DNA of 64,000 nt from Mycolicibacter heraklionensis. Its GTDB lineage: Bacteria; Actinomycetota; Actinomycetes; Mycobacteriales; Mycobacteriaceae. A model generated the notes under the pieces. The model saw only the letters and a program-made list of their open reading frames with translations. It was not told the origin of the DNA and made no database searches. Position numbers and translations under genes: made by a program. Each line of letters opens with the position of its first letter. Positions within the stretch are counted from its first letter, which is position 1. The DNA lies in the NCBI RefSeq assembly GCF_019645815.1, contig NZ_CP080997.1:2050880-2114879 (forward strand), written 5' to 3'. Below are positions 47,397-56,703 of the stretch, piece by piece.

Positions 47397-49119
47397 GCGT
47401 CCCGGTCCGCATCGGCAACTGCTCCGGCTTTTACGGCGACCGCATCGCCGCAGCCCGCGAGATGGTCGAGGGCGGACCGATCGACGTCCTGTGCGGTGAC
47501 TATCTGGCCGAGCTGACCATGCTCATCCTGGCCAAGGCCCAGGCCAAAGACCCGTCCGGCGGGTACGCGCGGACTTTCCTCACCCAAATGGAACAGGTGC
47601 TGGGCACCTGTCTCGATCATGGCATCAAGGTCGTCGCGAACGCGGGCGGGCTGAATCCCGCCGGCTTGGCCGCCGCGTTGCGCGAGCTGTCCGCCCGTCT
47701 CGGCCTCACCGCGCGCGTCGCTCACGTCGAGGGCGACGACCTACGTGGCGACCTCCACGCAATCACGCCGCCCGTCGGCGACATCAAACCGGTATCGGCC
47801 AACGCGTACCTCGGCGCCTGGGGCATCACCGAGGCGCTGCGTTCGGGCGCCGACGTCGTCGTGACCGGCCGGGTCACCGACGCATCCCTGGTCGTCGGTC
47901 CAGCCGCCTGGTGGCACGCCTGGGCACCCGCCGACTGGGATCGGCTCGCGGGCGCGGTCGTCGCCGGGCACGTGATCGAGTGCGGCCCTCAGGCGACGGG
48001 CGGCAACTACGCGTTCCTGGACGAGATCACGGACCGCCGCTACCCGGGGTTTCCGATCGCCGAGGTCGCCGAGGACGGCTCTTCGGTGATCACGAAGCAT
48101 CCCGGCACCGGGGGACTGGTCTCAGTCGGCACGGTCACCGCCCAGCTGCTCTACGAGACCGCTGAACCTGCCTACCTCGGCCCCGACGTCGTCGCCCACT
48201 TCGACACCATCCGGCTGGCTCAACAGGGTGAGCACCGCGTCGCGATCAGCGGTACGAAAGGCAGTCCGCCGCCGGACACGTTGAAGGTGGCGTTGAATGA
48301 GGTGGGCGGCTTCCGTAACACAATGACCATGGTGCTCACCGGCCTCGACATCGGGGCCAAGGCGGCTTTCGCCGAACAGCAGCTCTTCGACGTTCTCGGC
48401 GGACGCGACGCCTTCGACGAAGTCGACGTGAGGCTGTTGCGTTTCGACGTCTCCGACGCACCGACGAACGAGCAAGCCTGCGCGCACCTGCGTGTGACGG
48501 TGAAGGACGCCGACCCGCGCAAGGTGGGCCGAGCCTTCTCCGGGGGGGGGTCATGGAGATCGCCCTGGCTGGTTTCGCCGGCTTCCACACCACCACGCCA
48601 CCGTCCTCGGAGACCGCCTTCGGCGTCTACCGGCCGGCCTACGTAGCGCGGTCGGCCCTCACGCACGTACTCGTCGACGCCGACGGCACACGGCACGAGA
48701 TCCCCGACCCGCCGACCGGTGCCGTCCCGCCGGCTAGGATCGCCGCGCTCGCGAAGCTGCCAGTGCCGTCCGGGCCGACACGTCGCGCGCCGCTCGGGTC
48801 GGTACTCGGCGCGCGGTCCGGAGACAAGGGCGGCAACGCTAACCTCGGCCTGTGGGCACGGGATGACCCTGGGTACGCGTGGGCGCGTGACTACCTCAGC
48901 GTCGAGCGGCTGCGCACTCTGCTCGGGCCGGAGACGGCGCACCTGCCCATGGAGCGCTTCGAACTGCCGAACCTGCGCGCCCTCAACGTGGTGGTGCACG
49001 GCTTGCTCGGTGACGGGGTGGCCTCCTCGACCCGGCTGGACGCACAGGCCAAGGGGCTCGGGGAATACGTGCGGTCCCGCATGGTGGACATTCCCCAGTC
49101 GCTGCTCGACACACACTAA
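47393..49119 (+). pseudogene. AtuA-family acyclic terpene utilisation protein, frameshifted at G9 run
   Basis: AtuA/DUF1446 protein of about 575 aa when repaired. The first frame from GTG 47393 opens RIGNCSGFYGDR and includes CGDYLAELTMLILAKAQ and VVTGRVTDASLVVGP. It breaks at nine consecutive G (48542-48550), after which the following frame continues MEIALAGFAGFHTT and ends with the AtuA-like C-terminal domain (LGSVLGARSGDKGGNANLGL). Seven or ten G would restore one frame. AtuA is needed for citronellol/geraniol use in Pseudomonas but its reaction is unclear. Last gene of the rightward operon; its stop overlaps that of the convergent TetR gene. Confidence 0.85.
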
Positions 49120-49709
49120 ATCCGGTGCGGGGCGCCGTCTACCTGCTGTGTAACCGCGCGGCTGAACAGCGCCGCAACGGCCGCGGCGGCCAGCATCGCC
49201 TCAATCGTCGCGTCGTCCAGCGACGCCGGCATGTACGCGGACGCGTTGAGCAATGACAGCACGGCGGCGACCAGGCCCTGTGCGCGCTCACGGTCCAGAT
49301 CGCCCCGTGCTCGTACGAGTGCCTCGACCCAAAAGGACTCGTAGCTGTGCTGTCGGCGTCGCAGGGCACGGGTCGCCAGCGGCGACAGCGAGCGGTGCTC
49401 GCGGGCGTAGACGGCCAACAGGCCGCGTCGTCGCGCGCCGAAGGCCGCGTGCAGGTCGACAAGGGCGTGCAGGACCTCCGTCGGTGTGCCGGCCGTGGTG
49501 GCGCGCCGGGCGCCGGCCAGCAGCTCAGTCATGGCGGCGTCGCATAACTCGCGAAGGATCGCGTCCTTGTTCTGAAAGTGCCGGTAGACGGCCGGCCCGC
49601 TCACCCCTGCTGCGGCACCGATGTCGTCGATGCCCACGGCGTGAAAGCCTTGCCGCGCGAACAGGTCGGCGGCGGCCTCGAGGAGCAGTTTGCGGCGCAA
49701 ACCGGCCAC
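49116..49709 (-). CDS. TetR-family transcriptional regulator
   Basis: A 197-aa TetR protein. The DNA-binding domain comprises RRKLLLEAAADLFARQGFHAV and IGAAAGVSGPAVYRHFQNKDAIL. The C-terminus resembles TetR_C regulators of fatty acid and branched-chain catabolism (LLNASAYMPASLDD). GTG at 49709 has AGGAGG 7 bases upstream, which outweighs the longer reading to 49811. It is the last gene in the leftward direction after the acyl-CoA ligase and converges with AtuA, so it is the likely local regulator of both operons. Confidence 0.9.
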   Translation of the reverse strand: MAGLRRKLLLEAAADLFARQGFHAVGIDDIGAAAGVSGPAVYRHFQNKDAILRELCDAAMTELLAGARRATTAGTPTEVLHALVDLHAAFGARRRGLLAVYAREHRSLSPLATRALRRRQHSYESFWVEALVRARGDLDRERAQGLVAAVLSLLNASAYMPASLDDATIEAMLAAAAVAALFSRAVTQQVDGAPHRI

Positions 49710-49922
49710 TTTCAGGCCTCCTGTCGATTTGTGGTTACGTTGTTCGCCGTCCGATCCGCTGGGCTGGGATCCTACCGACGCTGGGGTTGCCTGCGTCGGC
49801 ACCCGCCGCACCGAATCGAGGGAGGTGAACGAAACCGCTAGCCCCCGCCGATGCTGTCGATCCTTTTCTCAGTTCATGATTTAGGGGCCCTGCTCCGAAC
49901 CCGCGATGTGCAGCGGCACGAC
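49710..49922. other. Gap between TetR and acyl-CoA ligase genes (213 bases)
   Basis: Short non-coding stretch upstream of the leftward TetR gene. It holds the AGGAGG site of that gene and an AT-richer patch (CTTTTCTCAGTTCATGATTTAG at about 49863-49884, with TTCATGAT as core). No palindrome like those at 56395 or 57400 is evident. Confidence 0.4.
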
Positions 49923-51476
49923 TCAGCGCAAAACGACTCCGCCCTCGATGCCCGTGAACTGCGCGCGCAGCTCGGTCTTGAGCAGCTTGCCGGTGGCGTT
50001 GCGCGGCAGTTCGGCGACGAAGTGCACGTCACGCGGACACTTGAAGTGTGCCAGCCGCTCCCGGCACCACGCCACGATCTCCTCGGCGCTCGGCGCCTGC
50101 GTCGCCGGGTCGGCAACCACGACCGCGACGACGCGTTCGCCCCACTTCGCGTCCTTACCGCCGATCACGGCGGCGTCGAACACCGCCGGGTGGCGGAAGA
50201 GGACCTGCTCGACCTCGATCGGGTAGACGTTCTCGCCGCCGGAGATGATCATGTCCTTCTTGCGGTCGACGAGGGTGATGAAGCCCTCCGCGTCCATGCG
50301 CCCGAGATCGCCCGTGTGGAACCAGCCCCCGCGCAACGCCTCGGCGCTCGAATCGGCCTTCATCCAGTAGCCGGTGAACACATTCGGACCGCGCACGATC
50401 AGTTCGCCCACGGTGTCGGTCGCGACGTCGCGGTCGTCGTCGTCGACGATGCGGGCGTCGACATGCATCGCGACGCGGCCGATCGACCCGGCCCGCGTGC
50501 TGATGTTCTCGGCGTCGAGGACGGTCACCAGGGGAGCGGTCTCGGTCATGCCGAAGCCCTCGGTGAAGGGCACGCCTCGCTCGCGCATGAAGTCGATGAC
50601 CGTGAGGGGGACGGGCGACCCGCCGCCCATGGCGAAACGCAGCGCAGACAGGTTGAAGGAGTCGAAGTCGGACACCTGTGTGAGAGCGGTCCACATGGCC
50701 GGCACCATGAACTGAACCGTGACGTGGTGGTCGGCCATCGCCTGCAGCGTAGCTCGCGGCTCGAAGGACGGCATGATGACGCTGGTGCCGCCGACGTAGA
50801 GCAGCGGCAGGGTGTGTACTCCCAGCCCGCCGATGTGGAACAACGGCGCCACCGCGACGGTGACGTCCTCGCCCCGCAGGCCGATGTCGGTGCCGAGGAC
50901 GTTGATCGCGTTCCATAGCAGGTTGTCGTGGGTGAGGATCGCGCCCTTGGGTCGGCCCGTCGTCCCCGACGTGTACATGATGAACGCGGGGTCGCTGCCG
51001 TCGACGTCACCGTTGAGCGGTTCGGGCGCGGCGCCCGAGACGACGTCTTCGTAGCCGAGCTCGCCCGGCGCCGGCGCCCCACCGGCGCGTACGACATGGC
51101 GCACGCGGACTCCGGACTCGGTGACGGCGCTCTTGGCCTGCGCGGCGAACGGCTCGTGGAAGACCAGAACATCGGCGCCTGAGTCGGCCAGGATGTAGCC
51201 GATCTCGGGTCCGGCAAGGCGCACGTTGAGCGGAACTGCAAGTGCGCCGATTTTGGCGCAGCCCAGCAGCACCTGGATGAACTCGGTCGAATTGACCAGC
51301 AGCATCGCGACCCGATCGCCCTTGCGCACGCCGAGGGCGATGAGTGCGGCGGCGACCTGGTTGGTGCGCCGATCGAGGTCGGCGTAGGTGATGTGCGCGC
51401 CGTTGCTGATCAACGCGGTGCGCCCGCCGTTGAGGAAGGCGCGCCGGGTCACCCACTGACCGATGCCGAGTTGCAT
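49923..51476 (-). CDS. Acyl-CoA ligase (FadD-like, AMP-forming)
   Basis: Adenylate-forming acyl-CoA synthetase of 517 aa. Motifs: the AMP/P-loop MYTSGTTGRPKGAIL, FGMTETAPLV, the hinge GWFHTGDLGRMDAEGF and the C-terminal lysine motif PRNATGKLLK. It activates a carboxylic acid to its acyl-CoA, presumably the entry step for this locus. ATG at 51476 follows AAAGGGAA. It lies 26 bases after the acyl-CoA dehydrogenase gene in the leftward operon. Confidence 0.92.
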   Translation of the reverse strand: MQLGIGQWVTRRAFLNGGRTALISNGAHITYADLDRRTNQVAAALIALGVRKGDRVAMLLVNSTEFIQVLLGCAKIGALAVPLNVRLAGPEIGYILADSGADVLVFHEPFAAQAKSAVTESGVRVRHVVRAGGAPAPGELGYEDVVSGAAPEPLNGDVDGSDPAFIMYTSGTTGRPKGAILTHDNLLWNAINVLGTDIGLRGEDVTVAVAPLFHIGGLGVHTLPLLYVGGTSVIMPSFEPRATLQAMADHHVTVQFMVPAMWTALTQVSDFDSFNLSALRFAMGGGSPVPLTVIDFMRERGVPFTEGFGMTETAPLVTVLDAENISTRAGSIGRVAMHVDARIVDDDDRDVATDTVGELIVRGPNVFTGYWMKADSSAEALRGGWFHTGDLGRMDAEGFITLVDRKKDMIISGGENVYPIEVEQVLFRHPAVFDAAVIGGKDAKWGERVVAVVVADPATQAPSAEEIVAWCRERLAHFKCPRDVHFVAELPRNATGKLLKTELRAQFTGIEGGVVLR

Positions 51477-51502
51477 GCGATTCCCTTTCCGTCCGCGGCG
51501 AC

Positions 51503-52657
51503 TCAGTAGGACGCGGGCAGTTTCAGGCTGTGCTGCGCCACGAAGTTGAGGATCATTTCGCGGCTGATCGGCGCGGTGCGCATGAGCCGGGCCGGACCCC
51601 ACAACGTGGCGAGGCCGTACTCGGTGGCCATGCCGTTGCCGCCGTGGGTCTGAATCGCCTGGTCGAGCGCCAGGATGCCCGCCTCGGCTGCGGCATATTT
51701 CGCCATGTTCGACGCCTCACCCGACCCCGGATCGCCGGCGTCGTGCAGGGCGGCGGCACGCTGGGTCATCAACCGGGCCAGCTCGACCTGGATCTTGGCG
51801 TGGGCGAGGGGGTGCGATACGCCCTGGTGCGAGCCGATCGGCGCTCCCCACACGTGGCGGTTGCGGGCGTAATCGGCGGCTTTATCCAGCGCGTAACGGC
51901 CGATGCCGTTGCCGAGCGCTGCCCCCATGATTCGCTCCGGGTTCAGGCCCATGAAGACCTGGCGCAGGCCCTCGTTCTCCGTGCCGATAAGGTTGGCGGC
52001 CGGCACGCGGACGTCATCGAAGAATAGAGTGAACTGCTTCTCTGGAGTGACCGCCTGGACCGGGATGAGTGACTTGGTGAGCCCGGGGACATCGGTGGGC
52101 ACGACGAGCAGGCTGAGTAGTCCGCGACCACTGTCGTTGGTAGACGTTCGGGTGACGACCAGGATCGCTTCGGCTTCGTCGACACCGGAGATGTAGTACT
52201 TGGTGCCGTTGATGACCCAGTCGTCGCCGTCGCGTTTCGCGGTCGTGGAGATGTTGTGCGAGTTCGAGCCCGCGTCCGGCTCGGTGATTGCGAATGCCAT
52301 GATCGTCTCGCCGCTGGCGATGCCCGGCAGCCACTGCTGCTTGAGTTCCTCACTGCCGAATGCCTGGATGATCGTGCCGCAGATGGTTGGCGAGACGACG
52401 GTCATCAGCAGCGGGCAGCCCGCCGCGGCGAGCTCCTCACCGACGATCTGCATGTCGTAGATGCCGCCGCCGCCGCCGCCGTACTGCTCGGAAAGGTTCA
52501 CCCCGAGGAAGCCCTGTTTGCCCACGGCCTGCCACAGCTCGGTGCTCTTCGCGCCGGCCAGCGATTTTTCCAGGTAGTACTCGTGTCCGAAGTCCTTGGC
52601 GATCTCGGCGACCGCCTTGCGCAGGTCCTGACGTTCCTCTGTCTCGTGCAATTCCAT
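51503..52657 (-). CDS. Acyl-CoA dehydrogenase
   Basis: FAD-dependent acyl-CoA dehydrogenase of 384 aa. Seen: LGVNLSEQYGGGGGG, the FAD/substrate motif AFAITEPDAGSNSHN, GTKYYISGVDEAEAILVV, and QTHGGNGMATEYGLATLW at the C-terminus. It introduces the 2,3-double bond, comparable to citronellyl-CoA or isovaleryl-type dehydrogenases in carboxylase pathways. ATG at 52657 follows GAGGAG. Between the carboxylase alpha subunit and the acyl-CoA ligase in one leftward operon. Confidence 0.92.
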   Translation of the reverse strand: MELHETEERQDLRKAVAEIAKDFGHEYYLEKSLAGAKSTELWQAVGKQGFLGVNLSEQYGGGGGGIYDMQIVGEELAAAGCPLLMTVVSPTICGTIIQAFGSEELKQQWLPGIASGETIMAFAITEPDAGSNSHNISTTAKRDGDDWVINGTKYYISGVDEAEAILVVTRTSTNDSGRGLLSLLVVPTDVPGLTKSLIPVQAVTPEKQFTLFFDDVRVPAANLIGTENEGLRQVFMGLNPERIMGAALGNGIGRYALDKAADYARNRHVWGAPIGSHQGVSHPLAHAKIQVELARLMTQRAAALHDAGDPGSGEASNMAKYAAAEAGILALDQAIQTHGGNGMATEYGLATLWGPARLMRTAPISREMILNFVAQHSLKLPASY

Positions 52658-52711
52658 GACACTCCTCACATCGGTATCGACGCGCCACCGATCGGGAGCG
52701 CGCCGGGTTCA

Positions 52712-54751
52712 TTAGAGCTCGGTGGCGTCCGACGCCACTTCACCGCCGTCCACCGCCTCGACCACGGCGAGGACGTCACCGCTCGAGACCTGATGGCCGA
52801 CCTGGACCGGCAGGGCGCTCAGCACCCCGTCGATCGGGCTCGCGACGGTGTGCTCCATCTTCATCGCCTCCAGGACGACAAGGGTTTGGCCCGCCGAGAC
52901 CGTCTCGCCCTCGGCGACCGGTAGTCGGATCACCGAGCCCGGCATCGGCGCGGTGAGCGACCCGGGCGGGTTGAGAGTGCTCGGGTCGACGAAGCGTGGC
53001 GCCAGCCGCAGGGCGGAGTAGCCGGCGACCGAGTCGAGGTGGGCAACATCGCCGTCGAGGACGACATCATAAGTGCGGCGCACCCCGTCGACGCGCAGCA
53101 CCACCCGCTCGCTACTGCCCTCGACAACCTCGACGTCGGCCAACGGCTCGTCGTCGACCTGCAGGCAGGTCCCTGTCGAACCTAACGTGTACCCGACGCG
53201 CACTTCGCGCCCACCCTGGGTCTGCCAGGTCGTGGTCTGCGGCTGCGAAGGGTTGTTGCGCCAGCCGGCGGGCAACGTGGCCTGCAGAGTTGCGACGGCA
53301 CGCCGCGCGGCCACCCCGGCCACGGTCGCCGCGACGGCGTGCAGGCGCTCGGACTGCGTGTCTGGGAGGGCAGCGCCGAGTTGGGCGACGTCGTGTCGGT
53401 CAAGGAACCCAGTGTCGGTGCCCCGCCCGGCGAACTCGTCATGGCGCAGGACGCGAACAAGCAGGTTGCGATTGGTGGTCACGCCGTGAATACGGGCGCC
53501 GGCCAGCGCCGCCGAGAGGCTGGCAAGTGCCTCGTCGCGCGTTGGTGCCCACGCGATGACCTTGGCCAGCAGCGAATCGTAGTAATGACTGATGACCGAA
53601 CCGGCACGAAAACCCGAGTCAACCCGCACGCCGGCAAGCGCCGGGACATCCAAGGTGCGCAGGGTGCCGGTACAGGGCCGGTAGTCATCGGCCGGATCCT
53701 CGGCGCACAGACGGGCCTCGACCGCGTGACCGCGAATTCGCGGGTTGTGCATCTCCTCAGGCAGCGGGCGGCCCATGGCTACGAGCAGCTGGGCACGCAC
53801 CAGGTCGAGGCCGGTGATCAGCTCGGTAACCGGGTGCTCGACCTGCAGCCGGGTGTTCATCTCGAGGAAGGCGAAGGAGTCGGCTTTGCCATCCTGAGCG
53901 GCGTCGTAGACGAACTCGACCGTCCCGGCGCCTACGTAGCCGACGGCGCGCGCGGCGGCGATGGCGGCCTCGCTCATCCGAGCGCGCAACGCGTCGTCGA
54001 CGACCGGTGACGGCGCCTCCTCGATCACCTTCTGGTGTCGACGCTGCACGGAGCACTCGCGCTCGAACAGAGAGACGACGTTTCCGTGCGTGTCGGCCAT
54101 GATCTGGATCTCGACGTGGCGTGGGCGCTGGACGTAACGCTCGAGGAAGACGGTGCCGTCGGCGAACGCGGCGGCGGCCTCACGCGAAGCGGAGGTGACC
54201 GCTTCGTCGAGCTCGTCCGGCGACGCGACAATGCGCATGCCTCGGCCACCGCCGCCGGCGCTGGCCTTGACCAGCACGGGGTAGCCGACGTCGGCGGCCA
54301 GCTTCGCCAGCTGCTCGGCCGATAGCCCCGTCGTGTCGCCACCGGGCAGCACAGGCACCCCCGCGTCGGACATCGTCTTCTTGGCCTGCAGCTTCGAGCC
54401 CATCGCGTCGATCGCCCCGGGCGGCGGACCGATGAAGACGAGGTCGGCGGCGGCACAGGCGCGCGCGAACCCGGCGTTTTCCGAAAGGAAGCCGTAGCCG
54501 GGGTGTACTGCGTCCGCGCCGGTGAGCGAGGCAGCGGCGATGATCCGGTGGATGTCGAGGTAGGTCTCAGCGGCAGACGAGCCGGGAAGGTGCACGGCCT
54601 CGTCGGCGTCGGCGACGTGCCACGCGTCGGCGTCGGCGTCGGAATAGACCGCGACGGTGGCGATGCCGAGATCGCGGCAAGTGCGGAACACCCGCCGCGC
54701 GATCTCGCCACGGTTGGCGACCAGGACCTTGCGGATCTTGGGCATCGCCAT
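52712..54751 (-). CDS. Acyl-CoA carboxylase alpha subunit (biotin carboxylase plus BCCP)
   Basis: Biotin-dependent carboxylase subunit of 679 aa. The biotin carboxylase domain occupies about 1-450 (KVLVANRGEIARRVFRT, ATP-grasp loop KASAGGGGRGMRIV, MNTRLQVEHPVTE). A BT-like middle domain follows, and the C-terminal biotinyl domain carries EAMKMEH with the biotinylated Lys631. It carboxylates biotin for transfer by the beta subunit. ATG at 54751 overlaps the beta-subunit stop by 4 bases. Pairing with a dedicated beta subunit, dehydrogenase and ligase points to a geranyl- or methylcrotonyl-type carboxylase rather than the housekeeping AccA3 complexes. Confidence 0.93.
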   Translation of the reverse strand: MAMPKIRKVLVANRGEIARRVFRTCRDLGIATVAVYSDADADAWHVADADEAVHLPGSSAAETYLDIHRIIAAASLTGADAVHPGYGFLSENAGFARACAAADLVFIGPPPGAIDAMGSKLQAKKTMSDAGVPVLPGGDTTGLSAEQLAKLAADVGYPVLVKASAGGGGRGMRIVASPDELDEAVTSASREAAAAFADGTVFLERYVQRPRHVEIQIMADTHGNVVSLFERECSVQRRHQKVIEEAPSPVVDDALRARMSEAAIAAARAVGYVGAGTVEFVYDAAQDGKADSFAFLEMNTRLQVEHPVTELITGLDLVRAQLLVAMGRPLPEEMHNPRIRGHAVEARLCAEDPADDYRPCTGTLRTLDVPALAGVRVDSGFRAGSVISHYYDSLLAKVIAWAPTRDEALASLSAALAGARIHGVTTNRNLLVRVLRHDEFAGRGTDTGFLDRHDVAQLGAALPDTQSERLHAVAATVAGVAARRAVATLQATLPAGWRNNPSQPQTTTWQTQGGREVRVGYTLGSTGTCLQVDDEPLADVEVVEGSSERVVLRVDGVRRTYDVVLDGDVAHLDSVAGYSALRLAPRFVDPSTLNPPGSLTAPMPGSVIRLPVAEGETVSAGQTLVVLEAMKMEHTVASPIDGVLSALPVQVGHQVSSGDVLAVVEAVDGGEVASDATEL

Positions 54752-56352
54752 CACATCCGGAACACGCCGTAGCCACGCTGGCCACGGACCTCGCCGTTGT
54801 GGATCACCGACAGGCAGAACCCGAGAACGGTCCGCGTATCGCGGGGATCGATGATCCCGTCGTCGTAAAGTCGGCCGCTGTTGGCCAGTGCGACGGATTC
54901 GCGCTCGATCTGTTCCTCGACGGCGGCGCGCATCTGGGCGTCGGCCTCCTCGTCGAAGGGCAGCCCGCGGTCGGCGGCGGACTCGCGCGCCACGATGGAC
55001 AGCACTCCGGCCAGTTGCGCCGGACCCATCACGGCCGACTTCGAGTTAGGCCAAGCGAATAGGAAACGCGGCGAGTACGATCGCCCGCACATGCCGTAGT
55101 TCCCGGCACCGTAGGACGCACCCATGGTGATGGTCACGTGGGGGACCGTGCTGTTGGATACGGCGTTGATCATCTTGGCGCCGTCCTTGATGATGCCGCC
55201 CTGTTCGTACTCGGCACCGACCATGAAACCGGTGGTGTTCTGCAGGAAGATGAGGGGGGTGTCGATCTGATTTGCCAGTTGGATGAACTGCGAACCTTTC
55301 TCGGCCTCCTCACTGAACAGGATGCCCCGTGCGTTGGCGAGGATGCCGACTGGGAAGCCGTGGATCGAGGCCCAGCCGGTGACGAGTGACGTGCCGTAGA
55401 GAGGTTTGAACTCGTCGAAGGCCGAGCCGTCGACCACTCGGGCGATGACGTCGCGGGGGTCGAAGGGCACCTTCGGATCGACCGACGCGATGCCGAGCAG
55501 CTGATCGGGGTCGTGCACCGGTGGGTGCGGCGGCGTGGTGGGTCCGGGGCCGTTCTTCCGCCAGTTGAGCCGCGCCATGATGCGACGGCCGATGCGGATC
55601 GCATCCTGCTCGTCCTCGGCCATGTAATCGGCCAGCCCCGAGGTGCGGGCGTGCATGTCGGCGCCGCCGAGCGACTCGTCATCGGAGACCTCGCCCGTGG
55701 CCATCTTGACCAGCGGCGGACCCCCGAGGAACACCTTGGAACGGTTGCGAACCATCACGACGTAGTCGCACATGCCCGGGACGTACGCACCTCCAGCGGT
55801 GGAGTTGCCGAAGACCAAGGCCAGTGTCGGCAGCCCCGCTGCGCTGTGCTGTGTCAAGTCGTGGAACAGCTGTCCGCCGGGCACGAAGATGTCTGCCTGT
55901 GTGGGCAGGTCGGCGCCGCCAGACTCGACGATGTTGATGATGGGCAGTCGGTTCTCCCGCGCGATGGCCATGCCGCGGAACACCTTGCGGAAGGTATAGG
56001 GGTTCGATGCGCCGCCGCGGACGGTGGGGTCGTGGGCGATGATCATCGACTCGATGCCCTCGACTACGCCGATGCCGACCACCACGCTACCGCCGACGGG
56101 GAACTTACTGCCCCAGGCGGCGAAGGGACATAGTTCGAGGAACGCCGTGTCGGGGTCGAGCATCAGCTCGATGCGCTCGCGGACGAGCAGCTTGCCCCGC
56201 TTGCGGTGGCGCGCAACGTATTTCGCGCCTCCGCCGCCGTTGACCAGCGCCAGTTGCTCCACGATGGTGTGGAGTTGCGCGCTCAGTCCTTCGCGGTTCT
56301 TGAGATACCCGGGCGCGGTGTCGTCGACCCGGTCGGGCAAGACCTGTACCAA
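54751..56352 (-). CDS. Acyl-CoA carboxylase beta subunit (carboxyltransferase)
   Basis: Carboxyltransferase of 533 aa in the methylcrotonyl/geranyl/propionyl-CoA carboxylase beta family. Seen: RHRKRGKLLVRERIELMLD, ESGGADLPTQADIF, GNSTAGGAYVPGMCDYVVMV, FLQNTTGFMVGAEYEQGG and TMGASYGAGNYGMCGR. The GGADLPTQ and NTTGFMVG segments resemble MccB/AtuC more than PccB. TTG at 56352 is chosen because GGAGGG lies 8 bases upstream. First gene of the leftward operon; a palindromic operator lies 43 bases upstream. Confidence 0.92.
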   Translation of the reverse strand: MVQVLPDRVDDTAPGYLKNREGLSAQLHTIVEQLALVNGGGGAKYVARHRKRGKLLVRERIELMLDPDTAFLELCPFAAWGSKFPVGGSVVVGIGVVEGIESMIIAHDPTVRGGASNPYTFRKVFRGMAIARENRLPIINIVESGGADLPTQADIFVPGGQLFHDLTQHSAAGLPTLALVFGNSTAGGAYVPGMCDYVVMVRNRSKVFLGGPPLVKMATGEVSDDESLGGADMHARTSGLADYMAEDEQDAIRIGRRIMARLNWRKNGPGPTTPPHPPVHDPDQLLGIASVDPKVPFDPRDVIARVVDGSAFDEFKPLYGTSLVTGWASIHGFPVGILANARGILFSEEAEKGSQFIQLANQIDTPLIFLQNTTGFMVGAEYEQGGIIKDGAKMINAVSNSTVPHVTITMGASYGAGNYGMCGRSYSPRFLFAWPNSKSAVMGPAQLAGVLSIVARESAADRGLPFDEEADAQMRAAVEEQIERESVALANSGRLYDDGIIDPRDTRTVLGFCLSVIHNGEVRGQRGYGVFRM

Positions 56353-56703
56353 AATTTTCCCTCCGGGCGAGCATCGACGTCATCTGCTAGGCGCTGATGT
56401 TAGCCGCAATTAACATCAGGTGACAACGGCGGCAGGGCTTGCGTCAGATTTGTTTCCCGCGCCGCGATTCCGTCGAAGCGCGATGGATCGAAGCGGTGCG
56501 CTTCGCTGCAGATCGAGCGATCAAAGGAATTGACTGCGGGCGCGACGGCACACACAGGGCCCTTGCTAGGTCGTATCGAGTTCCTCGTCCGGCGCGCGTG
56601 GAGTCTACGGTCGCGATCTCGGGTGAACGCCAGCAGTGATTATCAGCGTCGCGCCATGCGCCTCAGCCAACCGAGTCGTATATAAATCCGGGTCGGTCAG
56701 AAT
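56353..56703. other. Intergenic region with leftward operon promoter (351 bases)
   Basis: No gene seen. It contains the ribosome site of the carboxylase beta gene, the palindrome at 56395-56418, a mixed-composition stretch, and an AT-rich patch (CGTATATAAATCCGGG at about 56675-56690) downstream of the next TetR gene's stop. Promoter elements themselves could not be fixed. Confidence 0.45.
56395..56418. promoter_or_regulatory. Palindromic operator upstream of carboxylase operon
   Basis: TGATGTTA (56395-56402) and TAACATCA (56411-56418) form a perfect inverted repeat with an 8-base spacer, 24 bases in all. It sits 43 bases ahead of the carboxylase beta start, over the expected promoter. Size and symmetry fit a TetR dimer site; the TetR at 49116 or the one at 56704 is the likely binder. 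Confidence 0.7.
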
